The notes beneath the pieces were generated by a model. That model made no database searches. It worked only from the letters and a program-made list of their open reading frames with translations, and was not told where the DNA came from. 64,000 bases of DNA, from the NCBI GenBank assembly GCA_015178975.1, contig WHVD01000004.1:1426001-1490000 (forward strand), read 5' to 3'. Every line of letters begins with the position of its first letter. Within the stretch, counting starts at the first letter, position 1. The DNA is from Hysterangium stoloniferum. Lineage: Eukaryota > Basidiomycota > Agaricomycetes > Hysterangiales > Hysterangiaceae. Made by a program: the position numbers and the translations under genes. Below are positions 22,996 through 34,911 of the stretch, one piece after another.

Positions 22996-24298
22996 TGTTA
23001 AGTGAAGGGCTCACAGGTGGGTCTCCAGGATGGCTGTGCAATTTCTGGGAAGGATGTGGCTTCAGCTTATGTGCTGTGCCTTCACAGATCACATTGTCCA
23101 AGTTCAGACAGGAGTGGATGGGAAACCCATGGGTTCTGAGAATAGGCAAGGTGCAAGAGACAAGTAGAAACTAAGTCAATTTTCTGATTGGATTGTATGT
23201 ACAAATAACTACTGGACTATATAGACTAGTAAATTATTGTACTACTCCCTCAGCCATACAAAAAGACATCAAGAGTACAATAACACAATAAATGAGATGT
23301 TAAACAAATAGGGAAACAAAGTGGTAACCTAAACCAGATGACAAATGGGCAAAGACAGATTGAGAACAAAGGAGGTCTAGAATGTCTGAGGTGGGTCCAG
23401 CATGTAGTTTTTATGATACAGAGAGTCAGCACATATAGAATGAAGTCCAGGTTATCTGGGTGGAGTCTGGTGCATGTGATCATGCAATATAGAGAGTTGG
23501 ATACTTATAGGATACATCCTGGGTGTTAAGAACTAAAAAATGACTAGTGTCGGTGGACCAACGGGGACCGATCGGAAGGACTTCACTTCAGCTTATGTGC
23601 TGTGCCCTCACAGTTATCCGCTGGGTGTCCTTAAATTTCGGGTGGGCGAAGACTAGTCCTAATGAATACCTCTCGGTGAAACTACCAATCAGAATCAAGG
23701 GATAAGTCAACTGTCAGGCCAAAGGGTTGGGGACCGAGGGGGGGCGAGCACATGTGAAGGTGGAAAGTGGAATACTTAGTATGAGATTTCTAAAGTCATA
23801 AGAGGGTATTCTGAGTCGATATTCTGATTGCCTAGTAACTACAACTACAGCGGGTTCATATACAAATATCAGGCATCTAGAAAACACTAACTAGGAGAAG
23901 AGCAGAAAATGGTATGGACAAATAAGCTTGACTAGGAACAGGAAGGTTATGATTAGTTCGGAGGCCATACATTAACTGAGAGTGGGATTTACAAGAAAAG
24001 GAAAGAGTCCGAGAGTTACAGGTATTTTTAGACATGTGTGAAACATAGAGTAGAACGGATCAACATAATGGAAAGGGACGTATCAGAGTTTAACCAGATA
24101 GTATGAGTATATTTTGACGGGGGTGTAAATGGAGTTTGATCACTGTGAAAGCATACGTCAGCATCGGAAAACTGATGGTTTCCGATGTGAGGGCTTGAGC
24201 GATGACTTGAATCATTGATAGGTGGCAATAACCTCGGGGACCGTCAGGTTGTGACATGGTCATAACACTGGGTCCCAGCAGGTTTCCTGGTCCTAACA
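22996..24298 (-). mobile_element. Solo LTR, TGTTAGGACC family
   Basis: 1303 bases from TGTTAGGACCAGGAAACC (minus, 24298) to CACTTAACA (22996), with a perfect 5-base duplication gtgga at 22991-22995 and 24299-24303. It splits the copia codon run MLSTTEAEF. The same family recurs at 24748-41408, 49208-50274, 52525-53387 and 53583-57418. Confidence 0.85.
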
Positions 24299-24303
24299 GT
24301 GGA

Positions 24304-24742
24304 TAGCATCACAATCATTTGTAGCTTGCTGCTCCAACATATTGCACCTGACCCTACTTTGATTATATTTCCTGTTGTTGATTTTCCACTGTCCTTCTCT
24401 CCACCATAATTGAACTGGGCTTGCTGAAGTCAACAACTACATCCAAGTTTGAGGGATCTGGACCATATGAAAGTTTCATATCCATAGTTCCCTTCAAATA
24501 TTGTAGTAGGTGTTTGACAGCCTTCCAGTATGGCATGCCAGGTGTGAGTTAAATTGTGCCAATGCTCCTGCAGTGTATGCATTATTGGGATGGGTGGTGG
24601 TGGCCACATACATCATGGATCCAACTGCATTCATATAAGGAATATTACAAATCTCATCCTGTTTTTACAGGGTTTTAGGTGATTGATCCGATGACACTTT
24701 TACCCCTGGATCCATGGGTGTACCCACTTCCTGGCAGTCTGA
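24304..24742 (-). pseudogene. Copia reverse transcriptase / RNase H connection
   Basis: Minus-strand blocks include GTPMDPGVKVSSDQSPK, NIPYMNAVGSMMYVATTTHP and, after frameshifts, the SYGPDPSNLDVVV and GAICWSSK regions. These are the standard copia motifs between the polymerase and RNase H domains. It joins 41414-41790 across the LTR at 24748-41408 (EFGMSDCQEVGTP reads through). Confidence 0.8.
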
Positions 24743-25249
24743 CATGCTGTTAATATCTAAACAATAAAAAGGAGGAGGTAGGCTCTAGTTGGGGGACTGA
24801 TGATACAAAATGAGCTAACTGGGGGGCTGACAATAGAGAACATACTAGTTGGGAGGTCTGACTCTATAAATGTAGTGGATCTTGGCTTCAACTTATGTGT
24901 TCCACCCTCATACAAACTGTTAGGGTGCTCTGGTATTTCAAACAGAGCAGATAGTATGATAAAGACAAAGTTCAACACTTAGGTCACTTGGCCAGGGACT
25001 GAGATACTAAGAGTCATAAGGTAAGAGTTGTGTTTGTGGCCTGCTGAGAACATCTTTGAGAGTATTGAGAAATGAGGAATGAGACTGAGAACTAGTAGAG
25101 GGTAATCTAAGTTGATTTTTGAACTGAGGGATTGTATCATACATGAAGAGGATTTTATATTACAATGAGATGGATAACTGGAGGGCTGATCAAGGAAGCA
25201 AAGGGTGAAATGGATCAGAAGGAATTGATGACAAGGTGGGGAGACTAAA

Positions 25250-25665
25250 TGTGAAGAGTGGTGGAAGTTCTAACTGTTCTATATATGAAGAATATTGACC
25301 ATTTAGGTATGACACGAAGATGTATTGACTATCTAAGTCTAAAGTTCGAAACTCTGATTGCGTAGATATTCAAAGGCCATCTGTGATGGTCGAGATGATA
25401 CACCAATCACAACTTACAGGACACTAACTGGTGTCTGGGTAAGTCGTGGTTGCAGGGTAAAAAGTGTCTGAGTTCTAACTACGGGCGCTAGAATACATAC
25501 GTTTGGCATGTATGTGCCCACAAGAGTCGATGTACTGCATACATAGGTCATTGAACTAATTATAAGTGTATAATAAAATAGAGAGAAAGTAGAAATGATA
25601 ATGGAAATATAGTATGAGCTCATCCAGACTATATTTCCTGAGTATATTTTGCTGTACCTCTCACA
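25250..25665 (-). repeat. 3' LTR of the gypsy element with polypurine tract
   Basis: 416 bases. A G-rich tract (GACCTGGGGGGCAC on the minus strand, 25666-25679) immediately precedes the LTR start TGTGAGAGG. Compared with the 5' LTR it lacks about 245 bases between the ctatctaagtcta and ttcgaaactctg blocks. Confidence 0.8.
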
Positions 25666-25690
25666 GTGCCCCCCAGGTCAAAGAGCTATG

Positions 25691-28250
25691 TCAAAGAAGG
25701 TGTCGAAGGACGCTTGGAATTCCTCCCCATGCATCCTGCGATGAACCTCCAAGGTGCAGGATAGCGTTTCCCCAGGTGAGATGCTTGGTGTGAAAGGAAA
25801 GTGCAATGTCTTCCCACTTCAAAATGCCGTTGGTGGATGTCAACCCATCCAGTTTCTGGATTGAAGAGACCGAATGACCGTAGGCCTTCTGATGCATTAG
25901 AATGATGGCACGAACACGATCAGCAGAGGTGTCAGTGATGCGGGCGATGAGAGGAGGCCAGGGGTGTAGTGATGGTGGGGCAGGAGTGAGAAGTGGTGTG
26001 CAGCTTGCATCTCCACCAGAGGGAAGTCCTCCCGAGGTGTTGGAATCTGACAACAGATGCTCCAACAGGTCGACTAGGTCCACAGCCGAGTGGATCAGTG
26101 CATGCTCAGGAAGGACACAAGAGGAGTCAATGAGCAGGGACCAAAACATGGAGAGCTCAACCCACTCGATATCCTCTGCTAAATGCAGCTGTCCCTTAGG
26201 GTCATTGATGCCTAAGTAAAATGTACTCATGTGGTCTGACAGCATGAGAGACCTGCTGTACCCTTGAATATGCCCTTTAAGAAGGGGGTGCCATAAGGTT
26301 GGCCCTAGTCACGTTAATGTGCGTCCCACAGTGAAAATGTTGGAGGGGTAGTTAATGGACACGTGCATCCAACTTGCCTGTAAGAAACAAGCCAAGTTGG
26401 CAGTGTCCCAAGAGTGAGGGGGAGAGGGCACCTGCGGCGGGGGGCTGCAAATGGGGTCGGCCGGGAAAGGGTCAATGGCAAGGGGCTCACTGGCCTGAAC
26501 ATCAGCCATCCGCTTCCACTTCACCTTTTCACCTAAGGGGGGAGGCTCCTTGAAGACTTCCATGGCTGGGGAGGTTCCTTGAAGACCTCTGTGGCAGGGG
26601 GGGGGTTCCTTGAAGACATCCATGACTGAGGGAGGCACCTCGAGGATTTCCTCCATGACTGAGGGAGATGCCGTGAGGACTTCTGGGATAGGGTGATCAA
26701 CATCCATCAATGTAATATTGGGTTGATGAATGGGGCTCCCCAGGGAAATGCAAGGTGAGCAGGGAGAGACGGGTGGTGGACTCCATGGTGGCAGGGGAAC
26801 AAGGGGAGTGTCTGACACTGCAGGGGACAATGGCATCAGGGTAGAGCAGGTGGCGACAAGGGGGTCAGGTGACGTGTGGGGGGGTGGGGTTGGCCATGGT
26901 GCTGGAGTGGGCTTGGGTGTGGGTGAGGGTGGTGGTATGAGGGAAGGTCCTGCGGAGGGGAGGTGTAATGGTATGGGGGGAAGAGAAGGCGGGTCAGTGG
27001 ATGGTTCAAGACCTCCTGGCAGCTCTGAAAAGGGTGTAAAGGACTGCAGTGGGGGTACAGAAGAAATGGGCAGAGGTGGAGAGAGGTGAGTGGAGCTGGA
27101 CGGCATTGTAGGGTCAGCTGGACAATACCCCCTCCAAACTCTGATGGAAGTCGGCAGTTTTCGTTGTTGATTAGGGTCACTCGTGAAGAAGTGAATGTTG
27201 TCCAGAAGTAAAAAACCTTTATGGCAATCAGTGCTGAAGTACTTGCCATTGTAGGTGGGGTAGCGTGATCAGTCATCCTCCGAATCAGATGAGAAATCGA
27301 TGGGCTCCATCCAGTAGGTTCATTCCTGAGGCCCACATTTGGAAGGAGGTCTGGGAAGGAGGTCTGGGAGGTAGTGCAACTCCATCCCCACCTTGCAATG
27401 CAATGCTTTGTAGTTTGATCCTCCATACTTTGTCCCAACCATAGAAGGTGACCCTGTCTTTTCCTTTCCTGCTCTTCTGTCCTACACTCCTAACACATGG
27501 TGTGCCCCCATCGCTGCAATCCGTCTCAGCGAAATCCATCCATTTATGGCCCAGGGGGGGGAGTGACGGTTGAAGGGTTGTTGTTTCCTTCCATTCTCCT
27601 CCATTCCTGCCATGTCCACTTTGAGGGGACATTATCCCTAGCACCCCTCTTTCACTGTCCTTCTAAGTACTCCTCCCTCCTCTTCCACTTGAGCATTTTT
27701 AATTCCTCCTGAACCTGTGTGGAGAAAGCCTCGGACTGCCATTTTTTCCTGATCTCCTCCTCAGTGGAAGGGAAGATACTATGAGGGGGTGGGGGGGTTT
27801 CGCTCCATGTTCCTGAGGGAGCCCCCCAAGTACCAGAGGATAGGGGAACAGCTTTTGGAATGGGGTCCATCCGTGTAGGGTATGTGGACGAAGAGGCCTC
27901 CCCCAAGCACTCAACAATTTCTGTTCGAGGTGGTGGGGAAGGAGGAACCATTGTTTGGGGTCGAGGTATCCTTTTAAAGTTGGGAAGTCAGGGTCTGGGG
28001 GGAGGAGTATATGGAGTGAAAGCAGTTCTGCTCCCCGAATTGGTGGAGGTTCCTGCCATGTTGTCCTGCGCAGTGGGGTGCACCGACAATGGCATCCCAG
28101 AATTACCTGTACAGTGCTTGACATTTTCAGTACAAGACGATGTGGTAGAAGTATTAATAGGTTGGGGTCACAGTATTCTTTTGAAGTTGGGGAACTTGGG
28201 TTTGGGTTGTTGTTCCCGCAACATAATGTACTGATTTTAGAGGTTGACAT
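25691..28250 (-). pseudogene. Accessory third ORF of the gypsy element (proline-rich plus C-terminal domain)
   Basis: Lies between the chromodomain end and the 3' LTR in the sense direction. Minus-strand frames are, in order: a proline-rich start (28250-27652, containing EEEIRKKWQSEAFSTQVQEELKM-type charged text), a frame with KWMDFAETDCSDG (27644-27285), a long proline/serine-rich frame (27106-26309) with an imperfect repeat of the VFKEPPP kind, and an open 184-codon C-terminal part (26245-25691) with DIEWVELSMFWSLLIDSS. The frames are joined by frameshifts, giving perhaps 750-850 codons originally. I recognise no family. Related C-terminal text occurs at 58355-58993 in another gypsy copy, so it belongs to this family rather than being an insertion. 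Confidence 0.55.
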
Positions 28251-28469
28251 GGAGGGGAGAGACAGGGGGATAAAATTTTCTTTAGCAGATTTACGTATTT
28301 TATATTAATTTTAAGCTCTGCTCAGTTATTGAGGTGAAAGGCCAAGGGGGATGAATAGTGAAGGGTAGAGTTAAAAGTAAATAAACAGTGTTGTCATCAT
28401 GAGAAGGTGAAATGATCATTAGATTTGATAAATAGTTTTGTAAGCTCTGAGAAGAGTGGGGGTATTACA

Positions 28470-29930
28470 AAGGTCATTGCCATTTAACCAGGTGTCCTCT
28501 TCCGGTCCATATCCTTGCCATCGAACTTGGAAAAGGAGTCGATTTTGATGCTTTTTGTGTCCTACTATAGCTTCTACTTCGTACTCCTTGTCGTTATGGT
28601 CTAGTTCCTGAGGATTCTTGAGTAGCTCCCTTGATCTGAATTCCTTGGGGGAGAGATGGTACTTTTTAAGATGGTCTCAGTTGATCACTGGGGGTAGTTG
28701 ATATTCTGAGGGAATGTGGAGTCAAAAGACTTGAGGATTGATCTTCTCCAAGACTTCGAACGGCCCTATCCATCTTTGTATAAGTTTCCTCCCAGGTCCT
28801 TTGGCTCGACAAGCTCGAGGGAATGGGGATTGATTAGAACATAATCTCCTTCTGAGATATCTTCCACTGGTCTCCTTTTCTTATTGTAGCTGTGAGCTTG
28901 CATTTCTTGTGCTCGCCCAATCGAATCCTGCACCACCTGTTGATGGTTTTCCAATTCTAAGATCCATTGGTCGGCTAAAGGGCTATCCGACAATTCCCTG
29001 GGAACCAAGGGGTCATCCCCTCCTAGGCAGTGAGACATTCCTCTCGGTAAGTATCCCATCAGCAAAAAGGCTGGTGTGTAGCTTGTTGAACTCTGAACTG
29101 TTGAATTGTAGGTGTGAGCCACCACCTGAGTCCATTTAGGCCATTCCTCTTTCAAAGAAGTGCAGTATGCCCTGAGAATTTGCTCAATGATAGCATTGGT
29201 GTTCTCCATTTGACCATCAGTTTGAGGATGATTGGATGAGGATACTATGAGGGCACTTCCATATACCTTGCAGACCTCTCTCCAGAACCTACAGGTCCAC
29301 CTCTTGTCTCGATCACAGATTATCCTTGAGGGTAGGCCAAAAGGAGCGGCTACTTTATTCACAAAGATTCACGTGAAACCTTCTGCAGATAGATCTGAAG
29401 TTGTGGGCTCACAAATTAAAAAATGTGTGAGTTTATCCACAGCAACAAAGATGGCTGAGTAAGCACCCTCTGCAGAAGGAGGCAATCCGGTCATCAGGTC
29501 CATTGAGACAACCTCAAATGGCCTTAAGGGTACATCTGTGGGTCGAAGAGCTCCTTGTCAAGCGGAATGATCAACCCTAGTTTTCTGGCATATGTCACAG
29601 CTGCAAGCATATGCCATGCAGTCCTGCAACATCCTCAGCCAGAAAAACCAGTCCTTCATCAGCTGAAAAAGTCTGTGACCACCTGCATGAGCTCCTTCGA
29701 AGGGGTTGTCATGTATCAATTTGAGTATGGTTGATGTCATGCTGCTAGGTATGCAGATTTGACTTTGCAAGTCCAAATCTCGAAAGAACAATAGCTTATT
29801 CTTGCCAATTAAATAGTGTGAAGGGGTAGCTATCATATGAATTTGGGGAAATGGGATCGGCGGTGTAATGATTTCTGAAAGCAGGATCTTTCTGATATCT
29901 GTCACGAAGTTCCTTAGCATAGTTCTCATC
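28470..29930 (-). pseudogene. Gypsy integrase with C-terminal chromodomain
   Basis: Minus strand. The zinc-binding part is near 29750-29590 (IHDNPFEGAHAGGHR ... CSCDICQ, an H-H-C-C arrangement). The core has aspartates in VVSMDLMTG (near 29500) and ICDRDKRW (near 29310) and a glutamate in DGQMENTN (near 29210). The chromodomain near 28590-28470 reads EYEVEAIV ... LLFQVRWQGYGPEEDTWL, which places the element among chromoviruses. In that group the chromodomain is thought to guide integration to chromatin marks. Multiple frameshifts break the gene. Confidence 0.85.
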
Positions 29931-30239
29931 GATTTCTATAAGCAATTAGGGGTTCGAGAGAGTAAAGTTTTCCCCATCAATTTCATCGTTTCTGGGGAGG
30001 TTGTGCAAATCCCATTTCATTTGGGGGACCTCTTCCATTGTTCCAATTGGTTCAACTAACTTGTGATGAGTGAGAAAGATGGCCTTTTCTGCTGGTTTGT
30101 TCTCCCATAATGTCTGGTTGTCATTCCGGTTGTGAGAATCCACTACAATTGGTAAGAGGTCATCTCTCACAGGACTAGCACAGTCAGGTACTTGAGGAAG
30201 TCTAGACAGTGGGTCAACATTGCTGTGTATCCATCCCAC

Positions 30240-31700
30240 TCAATGTAAGATTTCCAGACCGGGGTATGCAGCGTATACTGCCCCCCATGTGGCCAGTTGA
30301 TGATTGGTATTCTCATAAGATCTGGCCCATTGTAATGCCACATGGTCAGTGATCAGAAGGATATGTTCTCCCTCAATAAAGGGCTGGAAATGGACTAGTC
30401 CCTCTTTAGCAGCTAATGCTTCTCACTCCGTGGCTGAGTAATTACATTCTGCTTTCTTGAGTGTGTGGCTCCAATAGGCAATGACGTGCTCAACAGTGAC
30501 ACTGGTGTCATCAAAATCTGAGGCCCAGGAATCTGTCCAAGTGAATTCTGGCTCCTTGGTTTTATAATGAAAAATGAAAATGGGCATGTCTCGTGATTGA
30601 TCGAAGGCTGATCTTGCTTGGGTGTAGATTTTAGTATCTTTTAGGTCTTTGAGTGTTATTTTCTGTATTTGTTGAAGACAACATCCCAGCGTGAAGTCTG
30701 AAGTGTCCGTGTATAACCGATAAGGCCTGCCACTTGCAGGGTGTCCGAGTACTGGAGCAGAGCTCAACGCAACCTTGATGTCTTCAAAAGCTTGGGCATG
30801 TTTGGAATCCCAAGTCCAACAGACTCCTTTATTTAAGAGGTTGAAGAGCGGAGCAACCGTCCAGGCATAAAATGGTATGTAAGTACAGAACTATCCCGAG
30901 GAAACATTGAAGATCTGCTATCTTGGAAGGCATAGCTAGCTCTAGTATGGCAGTGACACTTTCTTGATGGGTTGAAAAACTGAGTCTAGACACCTTATGT
31001 CCTAGTAATAGAATAAAGATATACCCAACATAGCACATTTTGGGTGAGAGATGATTCCCACTGCAATTATGGCTTGTAGAACCTGGTCTAAATACTCTAA
31101 ATGATTGTCCCATGTCTTAGAAAAGATCACGATGTCATCAATATAAACTAGGCAGAATATCCATAAGTAAGGTGCAAGTACAGTTTGCATAAATCTCTGG
31201 AATATAGAAGGTCCATTACAAAGTCCAAAGGGCATTCTCCTGAATTGCCACAGTCCTCAATGGGATCTGAAGGTGGTCTTCGGTTTGTCTTCTTCTAACA
31301 TTTCAAGTTGGGTAAAGCCGGCTAGTGCATCAAAGGAAGATAAGATATTGGATCCTGAAAGCGCTTGCATGATTTCAGACTGGTGTGGCAACCGGAATTC
31401 ATTTGGAACTGTTAGGCTGTTCAACTTCCTATAGTCAATCACCACTCACGGTTTCCCATTGCAATAGATGACAAAGGCTGCTCCCCCCCAAGGACTTTTG
31501 GACGGTTTGATTACTCCCTGTTGAAACCAAGTATCCATTTGTTCATCAATGACCTTCCTATTAGCTGGGGAAGTTGGAAACATTGACATCGAAATAGGTT
31601 GTGCACCTTCTTTCAATGGGACATTGACTTTGATGTCTACTTGTCCTAAACACCCATCTACTCCAAAGGCTTGGACATTCTTAGTCAATACTGACTCCAA
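30240..31700 (-). pseudogene. Gypsy reverse transcriptase and RNase H
   Basis: Minus strand. The reverse transcriptase has FQQGVIKPSKSPWGGAAFV, VVIDYRKLN, the MPFGLCNGPSIFQ block and the catalytic LVYIDDIVIF (YIDD at 31134-31145). RNase H has TDTSDFTLGCCLQQ near 30720 and VTVEHVIAYWSHTLKKAE near 30490, then LLITDHVALQW. Stops occur at GKP, TTFRSH and LGISLFYY, among others. Domain order and spacing are normal for Ty3/gypsy. Confidence 0.88.
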
Positions 31701-32812
31701 GTGGGAGGAGACTCAGTAGGAATGTTGAGTCCTAAGTTAACCAACTTATATAGGTCCTCCACATGAAATGTTTGCATGGTGGCAACCTCTGATGTTTTAG
31801 GGCCTGCTGGGTTGAAATCATCTGCGAGTTCCCATTCTGGGGGTTGTCTGGAAGGTCGAGGATTAAGGACACACTCCTCTTCTATTCTTGATAGGCTCTC
31901 TACGAAGTGACCAATCTTAGTTGCCATTGACTGCATTGATGCCTTCTCAGTTGAAGATCTAGGCGTCTGAGCCCATCTGTTTGAATTGTGAATTAATCCA
32001 ATGGTTTCTCCTCGTGTAATGATTCTTGGTGTCAGAGAGGGGTTAGCGAGAGGTATCACGGTGCGCTCCCTAGAGATAGCAGTGGTGGTAGCGGCTAGTA
32101 TACTTCCATCATCATTCTGTAAGACAACTTCCTCAACTATCCATTGGTCACTGATAAGATCTCCGACAAAGATTGGTAACAATTGAGCTGATTCCGGCTC
32201 TATAGTACAATCCTACAGGGCCCATGTGACTCTTTCAGTATGCACCCCTTTGTCTGGTTTGGAAGTCAATTTAGGTGAGTCATTGGCTAGTTCCTCAAGG
32301 GGGATCTTGCTAATCGATAAGGCTAAAGGCTGCAGCTCCTTGGAGGAACTGGCTGGGATAGACCCCACCCTCCCTGGTAGAATCAATCTAGAGCCCAACG
32401 GCTGGTCTCATAGTGTCCCAATCTCATAGTTCACGTGAAAGTCCTCTCTGAGAAGAATCGGGATGGTCATGCCTTGGACAACATATGTTTCGGCGGTAAA
32501 TTTAAGGAGCATACTGGTGTCATCTTTGAGGTAAATGGGGACATTGATGTATCCTAAGACCTTAGCATTACCGGTAAGCTGTACAAGGCACAACTTGAGT
32601 CCTTGCTTGAGCATGGGGCGGTCCTCTAGTTCCTTATAGAAATCCTCTGATATTAAGGAGAGGTTGGCCCCAGCATCCAGCCTGATTCTAATAGGATTAG
32701 AGGCTTCTGAGTTCCCTACACGTCTGTAGACATGTAATTCCGAGATCCCAATACTGGAGTATCCACCCAGGGGATCCCTTCTGCGGTAAATGATGGTTGA
32801 ATCCTCTTTCAT
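31701..32812 (-). pseudogene. Gypsy protease and linker
   Basis: Minus strand, frames from 32812 to 31701. The active-site region reads IRIRLDAGANLSLISEDF: the residue after the catalytic Asp is Ala where retropepsins have Ser or Thr. GMTIPILLREDF follows about 85 residues later, the usual C-terminal ILG-D/E-F-type block. A linker of about 240 residues leads to reverse transcriptase. One stop follows the EIGTL end. Confidence 0.7.
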
Positions 32813-32933
32813 AAGCTGACTGGATCAAGTTTGATGTTCCTCCTGACATGTCTACCATTAGGTACCTCAGGTGTAGCTTTTGGAATGTAGTTGTCTGCTT
32901 CAGAGTCTGACTCCTCACAAGGAATTAGGTTGG

Positions 32934-33585
32934 CACTGGAGGAACCCCAAGATTTTTGGATTTGCAAAACCTTCAGAAAATCTTGCTATTTGGCCAAATT
33001 TACTAAGCATTCTTTGAACTGGAAAAACTGTTTGAAAATCTTGGGTTTTAGTAGGTTTTTCTGAGGAGAAAAATTGTATCTGAAAACCCTAAAAATGGTG
33101 ATCAGGAAATTCTAAGGAAACATTGTTGGAAATAGCCTATTTTCTGTGGATTTTCTAAATAGGAAAATTCTTAAAAAACCCTGGGTTTTGTTAGGGTTTT
33201 TCCACCCAACAGAATTCTATGAAAAATGTAATAATTTGCCTAGAGAAATCAATTGAAAACCACATATTTCTACTCAATTTTTCTGCTCAGGGAATTTGGT
33301 GAAAACTGTAATTTTTTGCCAGGAAAATCTTGTGCCAAGACAAAGTTTTGTTAATGTTTTGTCAAGGGGAAAACCATAATAAAATTGACAATTTAATTAT
33401 ATGGGAAATCATTGAATAATTATAGATTTCAATAAGATTTTCCTTGACCACAAACACTATGGAAATTCAAAAAATGTGTTGGTGAAATCTTGAAGAAATG
33501 AACAATTTCACATGAGTTTCTTAAAGGTTTTTCAAGATGAGAAACCTTGAACTGATTTTTCCTGATTGAGCATGATTCACAATTG
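32934..33585 (+). repeat. Left terminal inverted repeat of the foldback element
   Basis: Inverted copy of 36911-37567. The outer part has only scattered differences (for example GGAGGA versus GGAGGC). It contains several A-T-rich direct echoes of the kind aaaaccctaaaa and ttttctgag. No coding frame. Confidence 0.85.
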
Positions 33586-33609
33586 TTTGGAATGGTACAG
33601 TGGGATTCA

Positions 33610-34890
33610 CAAATATTTAAGAGGATTGTTTTAGATTCAGGTAGATTCTTTTAGATTCAGATAGATTCTTTTATATTCAGATAGATTCTTTGAGATTCAG
33701 ATAGATTCTTTTAGATTCACATAGATTCACATAGATTCACATAGATTCACATAGATTCACATAGATTCACATAGATTCAGATAGATTATTTTAGATTCTT
33801 TTAGATTCACATAGATTCACATAGATTCTTTTAGATTCTTTTAGATTCACATAGATTCACATAGATTCATTTAGATTCAGATAGATTCAGATAGATTCAG
33901 ATAGATTCAGATAGATTCTTTTAGATTCAGATAGATTCTGTTAGATTCAGATAGATTCAGATAGATTCAGATAGACTCTTTTAGATTCACATAGATTCAG
34001 AGAGATTCTTTTAGATTCTTTTAGATTCAGATAGATTCTTTTAGATTCAGATTGATTCTTTTAGATTCAGATAGATTCTTTTATATTCAGATAGATTCTT
34101 TTAGATTCACATAGATTCAGATAGATTCTTTTAGATTCAGATAGATTCTGTTAGATTCAGATAGATTCACATAGATTCAGATAGACTCTTTTAGATTCAC
34201 ATAGATTCCGATAGATTCTTTTAGATTCCGATAGATTCTTTTAGATTCTTTTAGATTCTTTTAGATTCTTTTAGATTCACATAGATTCAGATAGATTCTT
34301 TTAGATTCTTTTGGATTCACATAGATTCAGATTGATTCTTTTAGATTTACATAGATTCAGATAGATTCTTTTAGATTCTTTTAGATTCATATAGATTCAG
34401 ATAGATTCTTTGAGATTCAAATAGATTCTTTTAGATTCAGATAGATTCACATAGATTCAGATAGATTCACATAGATTCAGATAGATTCAGATAGATTCTC
34501 TTAGATTCATGTAGACTCTTTTAGATTCACATAGATTCTTTTAGATTCACATAGATTCAGATAGATTCTTTTAGATTCACATAGATTTAGATAGATTCTT
34601 TTAGATTCACATAGATTCAGATAGATTCTTTTAGATTCAAATAGATTCAAATAGATTCAGATAGTTTCTCTTAGATTCACATAGACTCTTTTAGATTCAG
34701 ATAGATTCAGATAGATTCTTTTAGATTCTTTTAGATTCTTTTAGATTCTTTTAGATTCAGATAGATTCTGTTAGATTCACATAGATTTAGATAGATTCTT
34801 TTAGATTCTTTTAGATTCAGATAGATTCTTTTAGATTCAGATAGATTCTTTTAGATTCAGATAGATTCAGATAGATTCAGATAGATTCTT
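33610..34890 (+). repeat. Decamer satellite array, left arm
   Basis: About 128 units of 10 bases, each agattc followed by a variable tetramer, mostly agat, acat or tttt. Units combine into mixed 20- and 30-base patterns. Point changes (agattccgat, agattcaaat) are scattered, so this arm is older or less homogenised than the right end of the other arm. Confidence 0.9.
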
Positions 34891-34911
34891 TTAGATTCAC
34901 CCTAAACCATA

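Noticed and set aside
26730-27089. Glycine-rich plus-strand frame of 119 codons
   Set aside because: It is the antisense of the proline-rich part of the gypsy third ORF; composition alone keeps it open.
25691-28250. Envelope-like gene in the gypsy element
   Set aside because: There is no signal peptide, membrane anchor or cysteine-rich ectodomain; the ORF is proline-rich and soluble-looking.
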